From the NCBI RefSeq assembly GCF_034541975.1, contig NZ_JAVYJM010000001.1: a DNA stretch of 64,000 bases; one strand, 5' to 3'. Shown here piece after piece: positions 9,827-19,503 of the stretch (position 1 is the stretch's first letter; every line of letters begins with the position of its first letter). The notes under the pieces are model-generated. The model did no database searches. It was not told where the DNA came from and was given only the letters and a program-made list of their open reading frames with translations. The stretch is from Dermacoccus abyssi. GTDB taxonomy: Bacteria > Actinomycetota > Actinomycetes > Actinomycetales > Dermatophilaceae. A program made the position numbers and the translations under genes.

Positions 9827-10816
9827 TCAGCCGGCGGGAAGCTGCGTGACGTCGGCGCGGGCACCACGTCGCACGAACTGCGGGAGGACGAGCGAGAGCA
9901 GCGCCGGAACGAGCACCCCGTAGTCACCCGAACCGCCTCCGCCGCTGCCCGCGGTGGGAAACGCGATGAAAGCGACGATCTCGGTGAGCAGCCCGGTGCC
10001 GATACCGAACGCGGCGAGGCCGTAGGCGAAGAAGGCAACGGCGCGCGTACCGAAGCCGAGGGGCTGTCCCCGCACCGCGAGCACACACCCGATCGCCGAG
10101 ACGAGAAGGAGGGCAGTGGCGATCAGGCCGATGACAACCCGCTGGCCCGACGCTCCAGCGCTCCCGCTTCCACTGACGGTGGACAGCGCGACGTAGCGGT
10201 TGACGAGGGCCAGGGCGATCGCAATGACAACCGCCGCGACGGCGCTGCTCCACCCGAACCACGTCGGCAGTTCGTACACCTGGCCGACGCCGCGGAGCAC
10301 TGGGTTGCCGGCGTCAGGCACGGCCGACGAACTCGGCGCCACGGGGGCACTCTCGACGGCACTGTGCGGGGCCAGCAGGGTCTGCGACCGCCGGTCGGCG
10401 TGCCGCTCGATCGCCCCGAGGCCGGCCACGAAACCGCCCGCGAGGGCAAGGTTGAAGCAGGTGAGGACGAGTGCGAGCCAGGCGCCATCGGGGCCGGCCA
10501 GGCCGAAGTCGTGGCCCTGCTCGCCGCCGAACGCACTGACGAGGAACCAGATCGCCGCCACGATGACGAGGACGAACGGGATCGTGGCGAAGGCACGGCC
10601 GAGATCGCCCACGCGCGAGGTCCACAGTCGCAACACGCACACGAGCGCTACGACGCCCGTGCCGACGCAAGTCACGACCGTGAGCGTCGAACCGAGGGCC
10701 GACGGGCCGTCGAACCCGTTGTTCGTGGCGAAGATCGCGACGAACCCGAACCAAGCCATGAAGAAGCTGACGACGGCCGCGAGCAGCACCGCGGGGATCG
10801 ACGTACCGCGCCTCAC
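9827..10816 (-). CDS. Multi-pass membrane protein, unknown
   Basis: 329 residues from a GTG at 10816. About eight hydrophobic helices, with a polar linker rich in Ser/Ala/Pro near residues 150-175 separating two groups. A glycine/serine run (GSGGGGSGDYG) precedes the last helix. No conserved catalytic motif or known family. The start is uncertain because the ribosome site is weak. The neighbouring genes are unrelated. Confidence 0.6.
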   Translation of the reverse strand: MRRGTSIPAVLLAAVVSFFMAWFGFVAIFATNNGFDGPSALGSTLTVVTCVGTGVVALVCVLRLWTSRVGDLGRAFATIPFVLVIVAAIWFLVSAFGGEQGHDFGLAGPDGAWLALVLTCFNLALAGGFVAGLGAIERHADRRSQTLLAPHSAVESAPVAPSSSAVPDAGNPVLRGVGQVYELPTWFGWSSAVAAVVIAIALALVNRYVALSTVSGSGSAGASGQRVVIGLIATALLLVSAIGCVLAVRGQPLGFGTRAVAFFAYGLAAFGIGTGLLTEIVAFIAFPTAGSGGGGSGDYGVLVPALLSLVLPQFVRRGARADVTQLPAG

Positions 10817-10954
10817 GACGACCGCCCCGGCTCACTGCGGAGCGCAGGCACCCTCGATTCGGTGGCCGTGCAATGCGTCATCGGTTGCCCCTTCGCTCGT
10901 GGATTCACCGTAGACGCGTGGCAGGGGCACGCGGCGCGAACGCGCCGAACTGCC

Positions 10955-13876
10955 CTACTGCTTGCTCTGGGCGCGATCGAGCAGCTGCGCCAGGTGGATG
11001 CCCCGACGCTCCGTGAGGTCCGCGATCTGTGTTCGGCACGAGAACCCATCGGCGAGCACATCGGCGTCGGGACGGGCATCCATGGCCGGGAGCAACTGCT
11101 GTTCGGCGACCTTGACGGAGACCTCGTAGTGCCCCTGTTCGACGCCGAAGTTGCCGGCGAGCCCGCAGCACCCGCCGAGCTGCTGGAGGTTCGCGCCGGC
11201 GTCCTTGAGCAGCTTCGCGTCGGACGACCAGCCCATGACGCCGTGGTGGTGGCAGTGCGGCTGGGCGACGACATCGGTGCCGCTCAGGTCGGGCGCGGTC
11301 CACGCGTCGTCCCCCGCGAGGAACTCCGCGAGCGTCGAGGTCGAGCGCGCGACGAGAGCAGCGTCCTCGTCACCGGGCAACAGTTCGGCGGAATCACCCC
11401 GAAGAACAGCTGTGCACGACGGCTCGAGTCCGATGACGGGCACGTGGCGGCGCGCGACCGGCGCGAGATCGCCCACGAGTCCGCGAAGTTGCTTCTTGGC
11501 CCCGTCGAGCTGGCCGGTGGAGATCCACGTCAGGCCGCAGCAGCCCGCGCGCTCGACGATGTAGGGCTCCCATCCCGCACGACGCAGCACGCGCACGGCG
11601 GCCTGGCCGACCTCGGGCGAGAAGTGATCGGTGAAGGTGTCGACCATGATGACGACGGCGTTCTCGCTCACCGAGCCCGCGCGGTCGGCATCCTCGAAGA
11701 AGCTCACATCGTGCGTGCGGCACCAGTCGCGGAACGACTCACGCGCCATCGCCGGAACGCTGCGGCGCGGGTCGACGCCGGCCACCTTCTTGAGCACCGG
11801 CACCTTCTGCGTCGTGGCCAGCGCGAGGTTGAACAGCCCCGTCGCGCGACGGCCCAGGCGAACCCACCGCGGCAGCTGACCGAGCGCATAGTGCGAGCGC
11901 GGCCGCACGCGCCCCTTGTACGTCTGGTGCAACACCTCGGACTTGAACGCCGGCATGTCGATACCGGTCGGACAATCAGAGGTGCAGCCCTTGCACGACA
12001 GACACAGGTCGAGCGCGTCGTGCACCTCCTTCGACTTCCAGCCGTCGCGCACGAAACCGCCGTCGAGGCCGCCGTTCACCATCTCCTGCAGGAGGCGGGC
12101 GCGGCCGCGCGTCGAGTCCTTCTCGTCACCGGTGGCGGCGTAGCTCGGGCACATGACGTTCGTGGTGCCGAGCGTGCTGGCGCGACACTTTCCGACACCG
12201 GTGCACCGGTGGACGGCCTTCGCGAAGTCGCCGCCGTCGTGGGCGTAGGCAAGAGCGAGGTTCCTCGTCAGGGGCGCGACGTGTGCCATCCGGACGTCGG
12301 CCGCAGCAGGGTTGGGGTCGACGAGAACACCGGGGTTGAGCAGGTTCGTCGGGTCGAAGATCTCCTTGACGCCGGCGAACAGCCCGAGTGCCTCCGGCGA
12401 GTACATCGAGGCGAGGTACTCGCTGCGGGCCCGCCCGTCGCCGTGCTCGCCGGACATCGAACCGCCGTAACGGGCCACGAGTTTCGCCGACTCACCGAGG
12501 AACTCGTGCAGCACGTCGGTGCCGCCGGGGGCGCCGAGGGGGAAGTCGATGCGGATGTGTAGGCACCCGTCGCCGAAGTGACCGTAGGGCAGGCCGGAGA
12601 GGTTGTAGCCGGCCATGAGTTCGTCGAAGTCACGCAGGTACGCGCCCAGCTTCTCCGGCGGGACGGCGGCGTCCTCCCAACCCGGCCACGCGGGCAGATC
12701 CTTGGGCGAGCGCCCGGCCAGGCCGGCGCCGTCCTCGCGCACCTTCCACAGGGCCGTCGACTCGGCGACATCGGTGACGACGCGTCCGTCGAGAGCATTG
12801 CAGCCGACGAGGCAGGCCTCAGCGCGCGCCATGACCTCGGCGTGGTCGTCACCCGCAATCTCGACGAGCAGCCACCCCGAGCCCTTCGGCAGCGCGGGCA
12901 CGGCCTGCGCGCCGCGGCGAGCGATGAGCACGTCGACCAAGCGACGATCCATGCCCTCACACGCGATGGGGTCGAAGGCGCGCACGAGCGGTGCCGCGTC
13001 GCCGGCACTCGCCATGTCCTCGTAGCCGAGGGCGACGAGGACGCGGTGCGTCGGGTCGGTGACAAGACGCACCGTCGCCTCCGTGAGCACGCCGAGGGTG
13101 CCCTCGGTGCCCGCCATGAAGCGGGTGACGTCGAAGCCGCGCTCGGGCAGGAGCGTCTCCATGGCGTAGCCGGAGACCTGGCGGTCGAAGCGACCGAACT
13201 CCTGACGGACCGTGGCGAGGTTGCCGCCGACGAGGGCGTCGAGCCGCTCGAGGTAGGGATGAGTCGACGTCAGCTGATCGCGCGGCGCACCATGGTCGAG
13301 GCGCAGCAACTCCCCTGCGGCCGTGGCCATCTCCATGCCGAGGAGGTTGTCGCTCGTCTTGCCGTACGCCAGCGCGCGCGAGCCGCACGCGTTGTTGCCG
13401 ATCATGCCGCCGATCGTGCACCGGGTGTGCGACGACGGGTCCGGCCCGAATCGCACGCCGTGCGGCACGACGGCCTTCTGCAGGCTCTGGTGCACGACGC
13501 CCGCCTCGACGACGGCCCGGCCTGCTGCGACATCGACGTCGAGCACCTTGTTCATGTGCTTGCTGAAGTCGAGCACGATGCCCGGGCCCACGGCGTTGCC
13601 CGCACAGGACGTACCGGCGCCGCGGGGCGTGATCGGCACCCCGAGCATGCGTGCGACGGCGAGAGTCTCCAGCACGTCGTCGGTGTTGCGCGGACGCACG
13701 ATCGCCCGCGGCAGCACGCGGTAGAGGCTTGCATCGCTCGAGTAGGCGGCGCGGTTCGTACCGTCGACGAGAACGTCGCCCACCTCGTGGTGCCGCAGTT
13801 CGTGCGCGATGGTTTCGACATCGATCGTCGCGGCGTGAGCGGTCACTTCGGCGGCAGGCTTCGGCATCGTGGTCAC
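10955..13876 (-). CDS. FAD-binding oxidase fused to Fe-S/CCG domain (D-2-hydroxyacid dehydrogenase type)
   Basis: A fused flavoenzyme of about 973 residues. Domain order: FAD-binding PCMH fold (ITPRGAGTSCAGNAVGPG, about 80-100), FAD-linked oxidase C-terminal domain (to about 530, with YGHFGDGCLHIRI), a ferredoxin-like pair of Cys clusters (CTGVGKCRAS; CLSCKGCTSDCPTGID), and two CCG cysteine-rich modules (AGCCGLTW; GGCCGLAGNFG). This is the architecture of Dld/GlcD-type enzymes that oxidise D-lactate or D-2-hydroxyglutarate into the quinone or cytochrome pool. Start choice lies among GTG 13897, GTG 13876 and ATG 13867; 13876 is taken. Substrate inferred only to class. Confidence 0.88.
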   Translation of the reverse strand: MTTMPKPAAEVTAHAATIDVETIAHELRHHEVGDVLVDGTNRAAYSSDASLYRVLPRAIVRPRNTDDVLETLAVARMLGVPITPRGAGTSCAGNAVGPGIVLDFSKHMNKVLDVDVAAGRAVVEAGVVHQSLQKAVVPHGVRFGPDPSSHTRCTIGGMIGNNACGSRALAYGKTSDNLLGMEMATAAGELLRLDHGAPRDQLTSTHPYLERLDALVGGNLATVRQEFGRFDRQVSGYAMETLLPERGFDVTRFMAGTEGTLGVLTEATVRLVTDPTHRVLVALGYEDMASAGDAAPLVRAFDPIACEGMDRRLVDVLIARRGAQAVPALPKGSGWLLVEIAGDDHAEVMARAEACLVGCNALDGRVVTDVAESTALWKVREDGAGLAGRSPKDLPAWPGWEDAAVPPEKLGAYLRDFDELMAGYNLSGLPYGHFGDGCLHIRIDFPLGAPGGTDVLHEFLGESAKLVARYGGSMSGEHGDGRARSEYLASMYSPEALGLFAGVKEIFDPTNLLNPGVLVDPNPAAADVRMAHVAPLTRNLALAYAHDGGDFAKAVHRCTGVGKCRASTLGTTNVMCPSYAATGDEKDSTRGRARLLQEMVNGGLDGGFVRDGWKSKEVHDALDLCLSCKGCTSDCPTGIDMPAFKSEVLHQTYKGRVRPRSHYALGQLPRWVRLGRRATGLFNLALATTQKVPVLKKVAGVDPRRSVPAMARESFRDWCRTHDVSFFEDADRAGSVSENAVVIMVDTFTDHFSPEVGQAAVRVLRRAGWEPYIVERAGCCGLTWISTGQLDGAKKQLRGLVGDLAPVARRHVPVIGLEPSCTAVLRGDSAELLPGDEDAALVARSTSTLAEFLAGDDAWTAPDLSGTDVVAQPHCHHHGVMGWSSDAKLLKDAGANLQQLGGCCGLAGNFGVEQGHYEVSVKVAEQQLLPAMDARPDADVLADGFSCRTQIADLTERRGIHLAQLLDRAQSKQ

Positions 13877-13948
13877 GTCGCCATTGTCCCCGAGCACGCT
13901 CGTGGACGCGTCACCCTGTCACGAGTCAAGACGTCGCCTGCGCGCGTC

Positions 13949-15667
13949 TCAGTTCTGACACGTGATGATGTCGTCCGGCTTGTACTTCGTGTGGATCTTC
14001 TCCGTACGCACGGTCGTCGAGCCCGACTTCAGTTCTCGGTAGACGTCGACGTCGAAGCCCGGAACACCGCCACCGACCGTGTTCTCACAACCCTTGACGT
14101 TCTTGACCGTGCGGTGCTTGGGCGGCTGAATGTTGTACTTGCCGCTCCTGCGGGTGGCCACGTCGTACTTCTTCGTGCCGTAGAAGTCCATGACGACCTT
14201 GTTCGACTCGACGTGGGCCTTGATGAGAATGGGCTTGCCGGTGTCGTTCGTCCACTTGTTGTCGATACCGGGGTTCCAGATCGTCGCTTCGCGACCCATC
14301 GGGTAGCGCGAGATGTACACGGCGTGCGCCGTGTGCTCATCGAGCTGGACACCGGCGAAGAACGCCGTGTTGTACATCGTCGTGGAGACCTGCGAGACGC
14401 CGCCGCCCATGCCGTCGAGGTGCAGACCACCCTGCAGCGTGCCCGCTTCTACGTACCCGGATTCCTTCGTGAACTCGTACCCGAGCGCGCGCAGCAGGCT
14501 GAACTGCTCGCCCGGCTGGACAACGATGCCGTTGAGGCGGTTGATGGCCGTCGTGATGTTGTGAATGCGAGCCTGCTGGCTGGGGCCCGTGGGGAACGGC
14601 GACTCGAAGTGAGCCATGGAGGTGCTGGGCAGTGCCTCGACGTTGACGTCCTTGGCCATGACCGCCGGCTTCTGCTCCTTCATGGCGAGCGTGGCCTTGT
14701 GATCGCCCACGAGGGCGTCACCGACGATCTTGGCGACCTTCGACTCGTCGATCTCCTTACCCGAGCGACCCTCGACAACGGACGGCTGACCGTCCTTCCA
14801 GACGACCTTGGCGTCGACTGCCGGAACGCGCATCTTGTCGCCGCGCGAGAGAACCGTCGTCAGCAGAGCCTTGGTGTCGACCTTGATCGCCGGCTTGCCG
14901 TCGGCCCCGGTCGTGGAGGAGATGACGTCGGAGACCTGAGCCGGCGTCAGGGTGACGCTCTGTCCGTTGGCACTGACCTCCAGCGGGGCAGACATCGCCT
15001 TCTTGGCGTCACCCTCCGCGAAAGCCTGCACGGCGTTGTCCGAGGCGTCGGAGTTCTTCTCGACGAGCTCGGTCGTGTAGTCCGTCTTCTTCGGCCAGCC
15101 GCTCGCGACGGCGTCGGCGACCTTCTTCTCGTCGACGCCGTGGCCGGGAGCACCGTCGACGATGGACACCTTGCCACCGATGAACTTGACGCGTCCCTGC
15201 TTCGGAGCACCGTCGATCTTCGACTCCGCAGCCTTCTTGACCAAGGTCGTCAGGGCGGTTTTGTCGACGGAGTACACCGGCTCGATCTTCTCGCCTCCGC
15301 CGTTGATCTGATCGAGCAGTCGGCCCGGGGAGAGGCTGAACTCGGTGACGCCGTCGAGGGTCTTCTCGGCGTCGGGCTTCCACGCGGACGACGGCGCCAG
15401 GTCGAAGGACTGATCGCCGGCCGTGACGTTCGCCTTCGTCGAGGCGTTCGGGTGCTTGAGCGTGAGGACCTGGCGGGTGGCCTGTTCGGACGTCATGCCA
15501 CCGATGCTCTTGCCCGCGACGGTCGTGCCCTCGGGGATGGCGTCCTTGTAGTGGTAGCACGCGCCGACGTAGGCGGCCGCGGCAAGAGCGACGACACCGA
15601 CGCCACTGCCGATGAGCAGGCCCTTCTTCCCTCGGCGCGCAGATGCGTTCCGTGCGTCGTCGCTCAC
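13949..15667 (-). CDS. VanW-family cell-wall protein with peptidoglycan-binding-like repeats
   Basis: 572 residues. The GTG at 15667 follows AAGGGG; an upstream ATG has no ribosome site. A basic N-terminus (RRGKKG) and one membrane helix anchor it facing outward. Residues about 50-330 hold repeated putative peptidoglycan-binding domains (VAGKSIGGMT is typical), followed by the VanW domain at about 355-490 (QPGEQFSLL, GYVEAGTLQGG, GGGVSQVSTTMYNTAFFAG). The C-terminus resembles a G5-like segment ending in TKYKPDDIITCQN. Family members lie in Gram-positive envelopes; biochemical function is undefined. Confidence 0.85.
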   Translation of the reverse strand: MSDDARNASARRGKKGLLIGSGVGVVALAAAAYVGACYHYKDAIPEGTTVAGKSIGGMTSEQATRQVLTLKHPNASTKANVTAGDQSFDLAPSSAWKPDAEKTLDGVTEFSLSPGRLLDQINGGGEKIEPVYSVDKTALTTLVKKAAESKIDGAPKQGRVKFIGGKVSIVDGAPGHGVDEKKVADAVASGWPKKTDYTTELVEKNSDASDNAVQAFAEGDAKKAMSAPLEVSANGQSVTLTPAQVSDVISSTTGADGKPAIKVDTKALLTTVLSRGDKMRVPAVDAKVVWKDGQPSVVEGRSGKEIDESKVAKIVGDALVGDHKATLAMKEQKPAVMAKDVNVEALPSTSMAHFESPFPTGPSQQARIHNITTAINRLNGIVVQPGEQFSLLRALGYEFTKESGYVEAGTLQGGLHLDGMGGGVSQVSTTMYNTAFFAGVQLDEHTAHAVYISRYPMGREATIWNPGIDNKWTNDTGKPILIKAHVESNKVVMDFYGTKKYDVATRRSGKYNIQPPKHRTVKNVKGCENTVGGGVPGFDVDVYRELKSGSTTVRTEKIHTKYKPDDIITCQN

Positions 15668-15775
15668 TGAAACCCCTTGAATACCGTTCGTCGTGTGAAC
15701 ACCCATTGCAACACGAGTTCGAGGCTGCGGCGTGCACTCTGACGCTCGACGCGCCGCCGTGCACCCGAACGAGTG

Positions 15776-16279
15776 TCATACGAGGCGACCGAAGGCCCCG
15801 CGGTAGTACGTGAGGGCATCGCCGGGGTCGTCGCCGATCGCCAGCGACAGCACCTCACCGACGACGAGCGTGTGGTCGCCGGCATCGAGCGTGCTGGTCG
15901 TGCGGCACTCGAACTCTGCCAGCGCACCGTCGAGGAGGGCGACATCGGTGACCTCGCCGCGGTGGTGCGGGACGCGGTCGAGCTGCCCGTGCAGAGGGCG
16001 GCCACGCGTCGACAACCAACTCGCGGTCTTCTGAGCGTCCGCACCGAGCAGGGACACACCCCATTCGCCGCACTCCATGACGGCGTCCCAGAAGCGCGCC
16101 TCGCGCTCGACGCTGATGAGCATGAGGACGGGCTCGAGCGAGACACTCGTCAGGGAGTTGACCGTCATGGCGTGATCAAGACCGCCGGCCTTCGTCGTGA
16201 CGACGCTGACGCCCGTGGCAAATCGCCCGATGGCCTTGCGGTAGTGGTCCGGGTCGACCGGTTCGTGGTGGGTGCTCAT
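15776..16279 (-). CDS. Flavin reductase family protein
   Basis: 167 residues, one flavin-reductase-like FMN-binding split-barrel domain: YRKAIGRFATGVSVVTT at the N-terminus, MTVNSLTSVSLEPVLMLISV for flavin contact, and a late GDHTLVVGEV strand with the histidine typical of the family. Such enzymes supply reduced flavin to monooxygenases or act as small FMN oxidoreductases. The ATG overlaps the mshB stop by four bases (ATGA), so the two are co-translated. The partner enzyme is not evident. Confidence 0.87.
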   Translation of the reverse strand: MSTHHEPVDPDHYRKAIGRFATGVSVVTTKAGGLDHAMTVNSLTSVSLEPVLMLISVEREARFWDAVMECGEWGVSLLGADAQKTASWLSTRGRPLHGQLDRVPHHRGEVTDVALLDGALAEFECRTTSTLDAGDHTLVVGEVLSLAIGDDPGDALTYYRGAFGRLV

Positions 16280-17223
16280 CGCGTCACCAGGGGCGCTCGG
16301 TGGCCGTCGGTTCCCGGCCCGGCGTGCTCGCCGGGAGCCGCGAAACCGACACGTGCACGCGCTTCGGCGTCATAGCGGGCGTACCCCTCACGGCCGGAAA
16401 GTCGCGCGGCGATGTCGTTGGACAGGGCGTAGACCTCGTCGGCCACGGTGACCTGCGTCCGGTGCGCTCGAAGCGCCCTGATCTGCGCGGTGACGGCCTG
16501 CTCGTCCACGACGGCGTGCGTCACCTCGGCGTCCTCCGCGACGGACGGCGGGAACGGGTCGTCGGCCGAGGGCACGAGGAAGCCCGTCTCCTCGAGGAAT
16601 TGCGGGGAGCACATCGCGTGCAGCCAGGCCCGGTCCTCGACGGCCCACGAGCGCGGCGTCAGCGTGATGAACAGCTGCGGCTGCGTCCGCGAGGCCGCGA
16701 CGGCGGAGACCGTGACCTCGTGGGTGCGGATGTGATCGGGGTGGCCGTAGCCGCCCTGCTCGTCGTAGGTGACGACGGCGTCCGGGGCGAGCGCATCGAT
16801 GTAGGCGGCGACATCGGCTGCCACGGCGTCGACGTCGCAGCTCGCGAAGGCGCGCGGGTGCGCGGCGGACGGCGTACCGACCATGCCGGAGTCGCGGAAC
16901 GCAGGCGCCGACTCGCGCCCGCTGACGCGACGGAACTCATCGTCGCCGAAGACGACCGACGAGGTAACGGCCATGGCCTCCATCGCGGCGCGCAGTTCGT
17001 CGCGGCGCACCTCGGCCAGCGGGTCGGCTGCGTCAGGATCCCGCGCCTCGTCTGCGGGAAGTTCGAGGTGCTTGAGGTCGTCGGGGATGACCTCGCCCTC
17101 CTCCCCGAGCGTGCACGTGAGCACGTGCACCTCGTCGCCCGCGGCGACATGATGGGCCAACGCGACGCCCGTCCACAGCGATTCGTCGTCGGGATGTGCG
17201 TGAACGAAGAGCAGACGGGCCAT
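16276..17223 (-). CDS. mshB: GlcNAc-inositol deacetylase of mycothiol synthesis
   Basis: Zinc deacetylase, 315 residues, removing acetate from GlcNAc-Ins in the mycothiol pathway. The ATG at 17223 begins MARLLFVHAHPDDESLWTG, whose AHPDDE motif carries the zinc-binding His and Asp; the third ligand is in GYGHPDHIRTH. An in-frame extension of 53 residues upstream is not conserved and is discarded. Mycothiol deacetylase (Mca) is related, but the size and the LTCTLGEEGEVIPDDLKHL region fit MshB. It lies downstream of typA and upstream of the flavin reductase. Confidence 0.9.
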   Translation of the reverse strand: MARLLFVHAHPDDESLWTGVALAHHVAAGDEVHVLTCTLGEEGEVIPDDLKHLELPADEARDPDAADPLAEVRRDELRAAMEAMAVTSSVVFGDDEFRRVSGRESAPAFRDSGMVGTPSAAHPRAFASCDVDAVAADVAAYIDALAPDAVVTYDEQGGYGHPDHIRTHEVTVSAVAASRTQPQLFITLTPRSWAVEDRAWLHAMCSPQFLEETGFLVPSADDPFPPSVAEDAEVTHAVVDEQAVTAQIRALRAHRTQVTVADEVYALSNDIAARLSGREGYARYDAEARARVGFAAPGEHAGPGTDGHRAPLVTR

Positions 17224-17287
17224 GAGGTCAACCTTCGTACGGGATCGATCGAAACGCAAAGCGTTCGTGAAGCGTCCCCGGCAACGA

Positions 17288-17324
17288 CGAAGGCGGCCAC
17301 CCCCGGAGAGGGTGACCGCCTTCG
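17288..17324 (-). terminator. Terminator after typA
   Basis: CGAAGGCGGCCACCC pairs with GGGTGACCGCCTTCG around a seven-base loop, 14 bases past the typA stop. It separates typA from mshB. Confidence 0.7.
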
Positions 17325-17338
17325 TCAGGCGCGGAGCG

Positions 17339-19252
17339 TCAGCTCTTGGCCGCGTTCTTCGCGCGGGACGTGGCGCGGGCACGCTCGTTCGCGTTGAGCA
17401 CGACTTTGCGGATGCGCACGGCGGTCGGCGTGACCTCGCAGCACTCGTCCTCGCGGCAGAACTCGAGGCTCTGCTCGAGGGAGAGCTGCTTCGGCGGGAT
17501 GACCTTCTCGAAGTTGTCGGCCGACGACGCGCGAACGTTCGTCAGCTTCTTCTCCTTGGTGATGTTGACGTCCATGTCGTCGGCGCGGCTGTTCTCGCCG
17601 ACGATCATGCCCTCGTACACCTCGGTGCCGGGCGTGACGAAGAGGACGCCACGCTCCTGCAGGTTCACCATCGCGTACGAGGTGACGGGGCCGCTGCGGT
17701 CGGCGACGAGCGAGCCGGCGACGCGCGTCGTGATGACGCCGAACCACGGCTCGTAACCCTCGTGGATGCTGTGCGCGATACCCGTACCGCGGGTCTCGGT
17801 GAGGAACTCGGTGCGGAAGCCGATGAGGCCACGCGCCGGCACGACGAACTCCATGCGGATCCAGCCGGTGCCGTGGTTCGTCATCTGCTCCATGCGGCCC
17901 TTGCGGGCGGCGAGCAGCTGCGTGATGCCACCGAGGTGCTCCTCGGGGGTGTCGATCGTGAGGCGCTCGGTCGGCTCGTGCAGCTTGCCGTCGATCTCAC
18001 GCGTGACGACCTGCGGCTTGCCGACGGTGAGCTCGAAGCCCTCTCGACGCATCTGCTCGACGAGGATGGCGAGCGCGAGCTCACCACGGCCCTGGACCTC
18101 CCAGGCGTCGGGACGCTCGGTGGGCAGAACGCGCAACGAGACGTTACCGATGAGCTCCTTGTCGAGGCGGTCCTTGACGAGGCGCGCCGTCACCTTGGTG
18201 CCGCGCTCCTTGCCGACGAGCGGCGAGGTGTTCGTACCGATCGTCATGGAGATGGCCGGCTCGTCGACCGTGATGAGCGGCAGCGGGATCGGGTTCTCGG
18301 CGTCGGCGAGCGTCTCACCGATCGTGATGTCGGAGATGCCGGCGACGGCGATGATGTCGCCGGGCCCGGCGGCCTTCTCGGACGGCTTGCGCTCGAGGCC
18401 CTCGGTCATGAGCAGTTCGGTGATGCGCACCTTCTGCTGCGTGCCGTCGGCCTTGCACCACGTGACCTGCTGGTTCTTGGCGATCTCGCCGTTGAACACG
18501 CGCAGCAGTGCGAGGCGGCCGAGGAAGTTGTCGGAGTCGAGGTTGGTGACGTGGGCCTGCAGCGGCGCCTCGTCGTCGTACGTCGGCGCCGGGATCGTGT
18601 CGAGGATCGTGCGGAACAGCGGCTCCACCGAGTCACCCTCGGGCAGTGTGCCGTCCTCGGGGCGCGTCATCGAGGCGATGCCGTTCTTGCCCGAGGCGTA
18701 CACGATCGGGAACTCGATCTGGTCCTCGTCGGCGTCGAGATCCATGAAGAGTTCGTAGACCTCGTCGATGACCTCGCCGATGCGCGCGTCGGGGCGGTCG
18801 ACCTTGTTGATGCACAGGATGACCGGCATCTTCGCGTCGAGTGCCTTGCGCAGCACGAAGCGCGTCTGGGGCAGCGGGCCCTCGGACGCGTCGACGAGCA
18901 GGACGACGCCGTCGACCATGGAAAGGCCGCGCTCGACCTCGCCACCGAAGTCGGCGTGGCCGGGGGTGTCGATGATGTTGATGGTGACGAATTCGCCGTC
19001 AGCGAGCCCGGCGACTTCCTTGGCCGCCGGGCCGTTGTAGTGGATCGCGGTGTTCTTCGCGAGGATCGTGATGCCCTTTTCGCGCTCGAGGTCACCCGAG
19101 TCCATGACTCGCTCACCGGTCGACTCGACCGTGGCGCGCTCGGCGAAGACGCCGGCCTGCCAGAGCATCTTGTCGACCATGGTGGTCTTACCGTGGTCAA
19201 CGTGGGCGACAATCGCGACGTTTCGGACGTCGTTACGGGACTTCAAAGCCAT
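17339..19252 (-). CDS. typA: Ribosome-associated GTPase TypA/BipA
   Basis: Translational GTPase, 637 residues, that binds the ribosome like EF-G and supports assembly and stress growth. G motifs are all present: AHVDHGKTT (residues 16-24), DTPGHADFGGEVERGLSMV, and NKVDRPDA. Domain II and the EF-G-like domains III/V follow, then the TypA-specific C-terminus (GFRTEFLTETRGTGIAHS; GVLFVTPGTEVYEGMIVGE). The ATG at 19252 (MALKSRNDVRNVAIVAHVD) is chosen for conservation and GGGAAG before it; an upstream extension of 31 codons is not conserved. Confidence 0.95.
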   Translation of the reverse strand: MALKSRNDVRNVAIVAHVDHGKTTMVDKMLWQAGVFAERATVESTGERVMDSGDLEREKGITILAKNTAIHYNGPAAKEVAGLADGEFVTINIIDTPGHADFGGEVERGLSMVDGVVLLVDASEGPLPQTRFVLRKALDAKMPVILCINKVDRPDARIGEVIDEVYELFMDLDADEDQIEFPIVYASGKNGIASMTRPEDGTLPEGDSVEPLFRTILDTIPAPTYDDEAPLQAHVTNLDSDNFLGRLALLRVFNGEIAKNQQVTWCKADGTQQKVRITELLMTEGLERKPSEKAAGPGDIIAVAGISDITIGETLADAENPIPLPLITVDEPAISMTIGTNTSPLVGKERGTKVTARLVKDRLDKELIGNVSLRVLPTERPDAWEVQGRGELALAILVEQMRREGFELTVGKPQVVTREIDGKLHEPTERLTIDTPEEHLGGITQLLAARKGRMEQMTNHGTGWIRMEFVVPARGLIGFRTEFLTETRGTGIAHSIHEGYEPWFGVITTRVAGSLVADRSGPVTSYAMVNLQERGVLFVTPGTEVYEGMIVGENSRADDMDVNITKEKKLTNVRASSADNFEKVIPPKQLSLEQSLEFCREDECCEVTPTAVRIRKVVLNANERARATSRAKNAAKS

Positions 19253-19447
19253 ACTTCCCATTGTCGCAGGGTTTTTCCGTGCTCGAGGACACGTCGTTCG
19301 GTGCATGACGAGGCACACATCGTCCGACACCTGCCGCGACCGCACGCAGCGCTCAGAAGTGCACGCGGCCGATGGAGGTGGCGGAGGCGCTGGCGTCGGC
19401 GGCGTGAGCTGCGGCCGCTGTGGTGACCATGTCGGCGCTCCGGCGAA

Positions 19448-19466
19448 TTACACAAGGCTTTCCTAC
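19448..19466 (+). promoter_or_regulatory. Possible DtxR/IdeR-type metal box upstream of the VIT gene
   Basis: TTACACAAGGCTTTCCTAC matches about 12 of 19 positions of the DtxR/IdeR consensus (TTAGGTTAGGCTAACCTAA), including the central AGGCT and the CCTA half. It lies 38 bases before the start of a VIT-family iron/manganese transporter, a plausible target for metal-dependent control. Match is partial. Confidence 0.35.
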
Positions 19467-19503
19467 CTTGGCGCGGGCAGGCTCGTTCTTCACACTGACG
19501 ATC

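Noticed and set aside
10364..12562. A 732-codon plus-strand open frame
   Set aside because: Antisense to two confirmed genes with no family motif and no ribosome site; codon-bias shadow.
12578..15670. A 1030-codon open frame on the plus strand
   Set aside because: It is antisense to the FAD/Fe-S dehydrogenase and VanW genes. Its translation is a biased Arg/Val/Asp mix without domains, as expected opposite high-GC genes.
17222..19426. A 734-codon plus-strand open frame
   Set aside because: Antisense to typA; composition shows shadow coding only.
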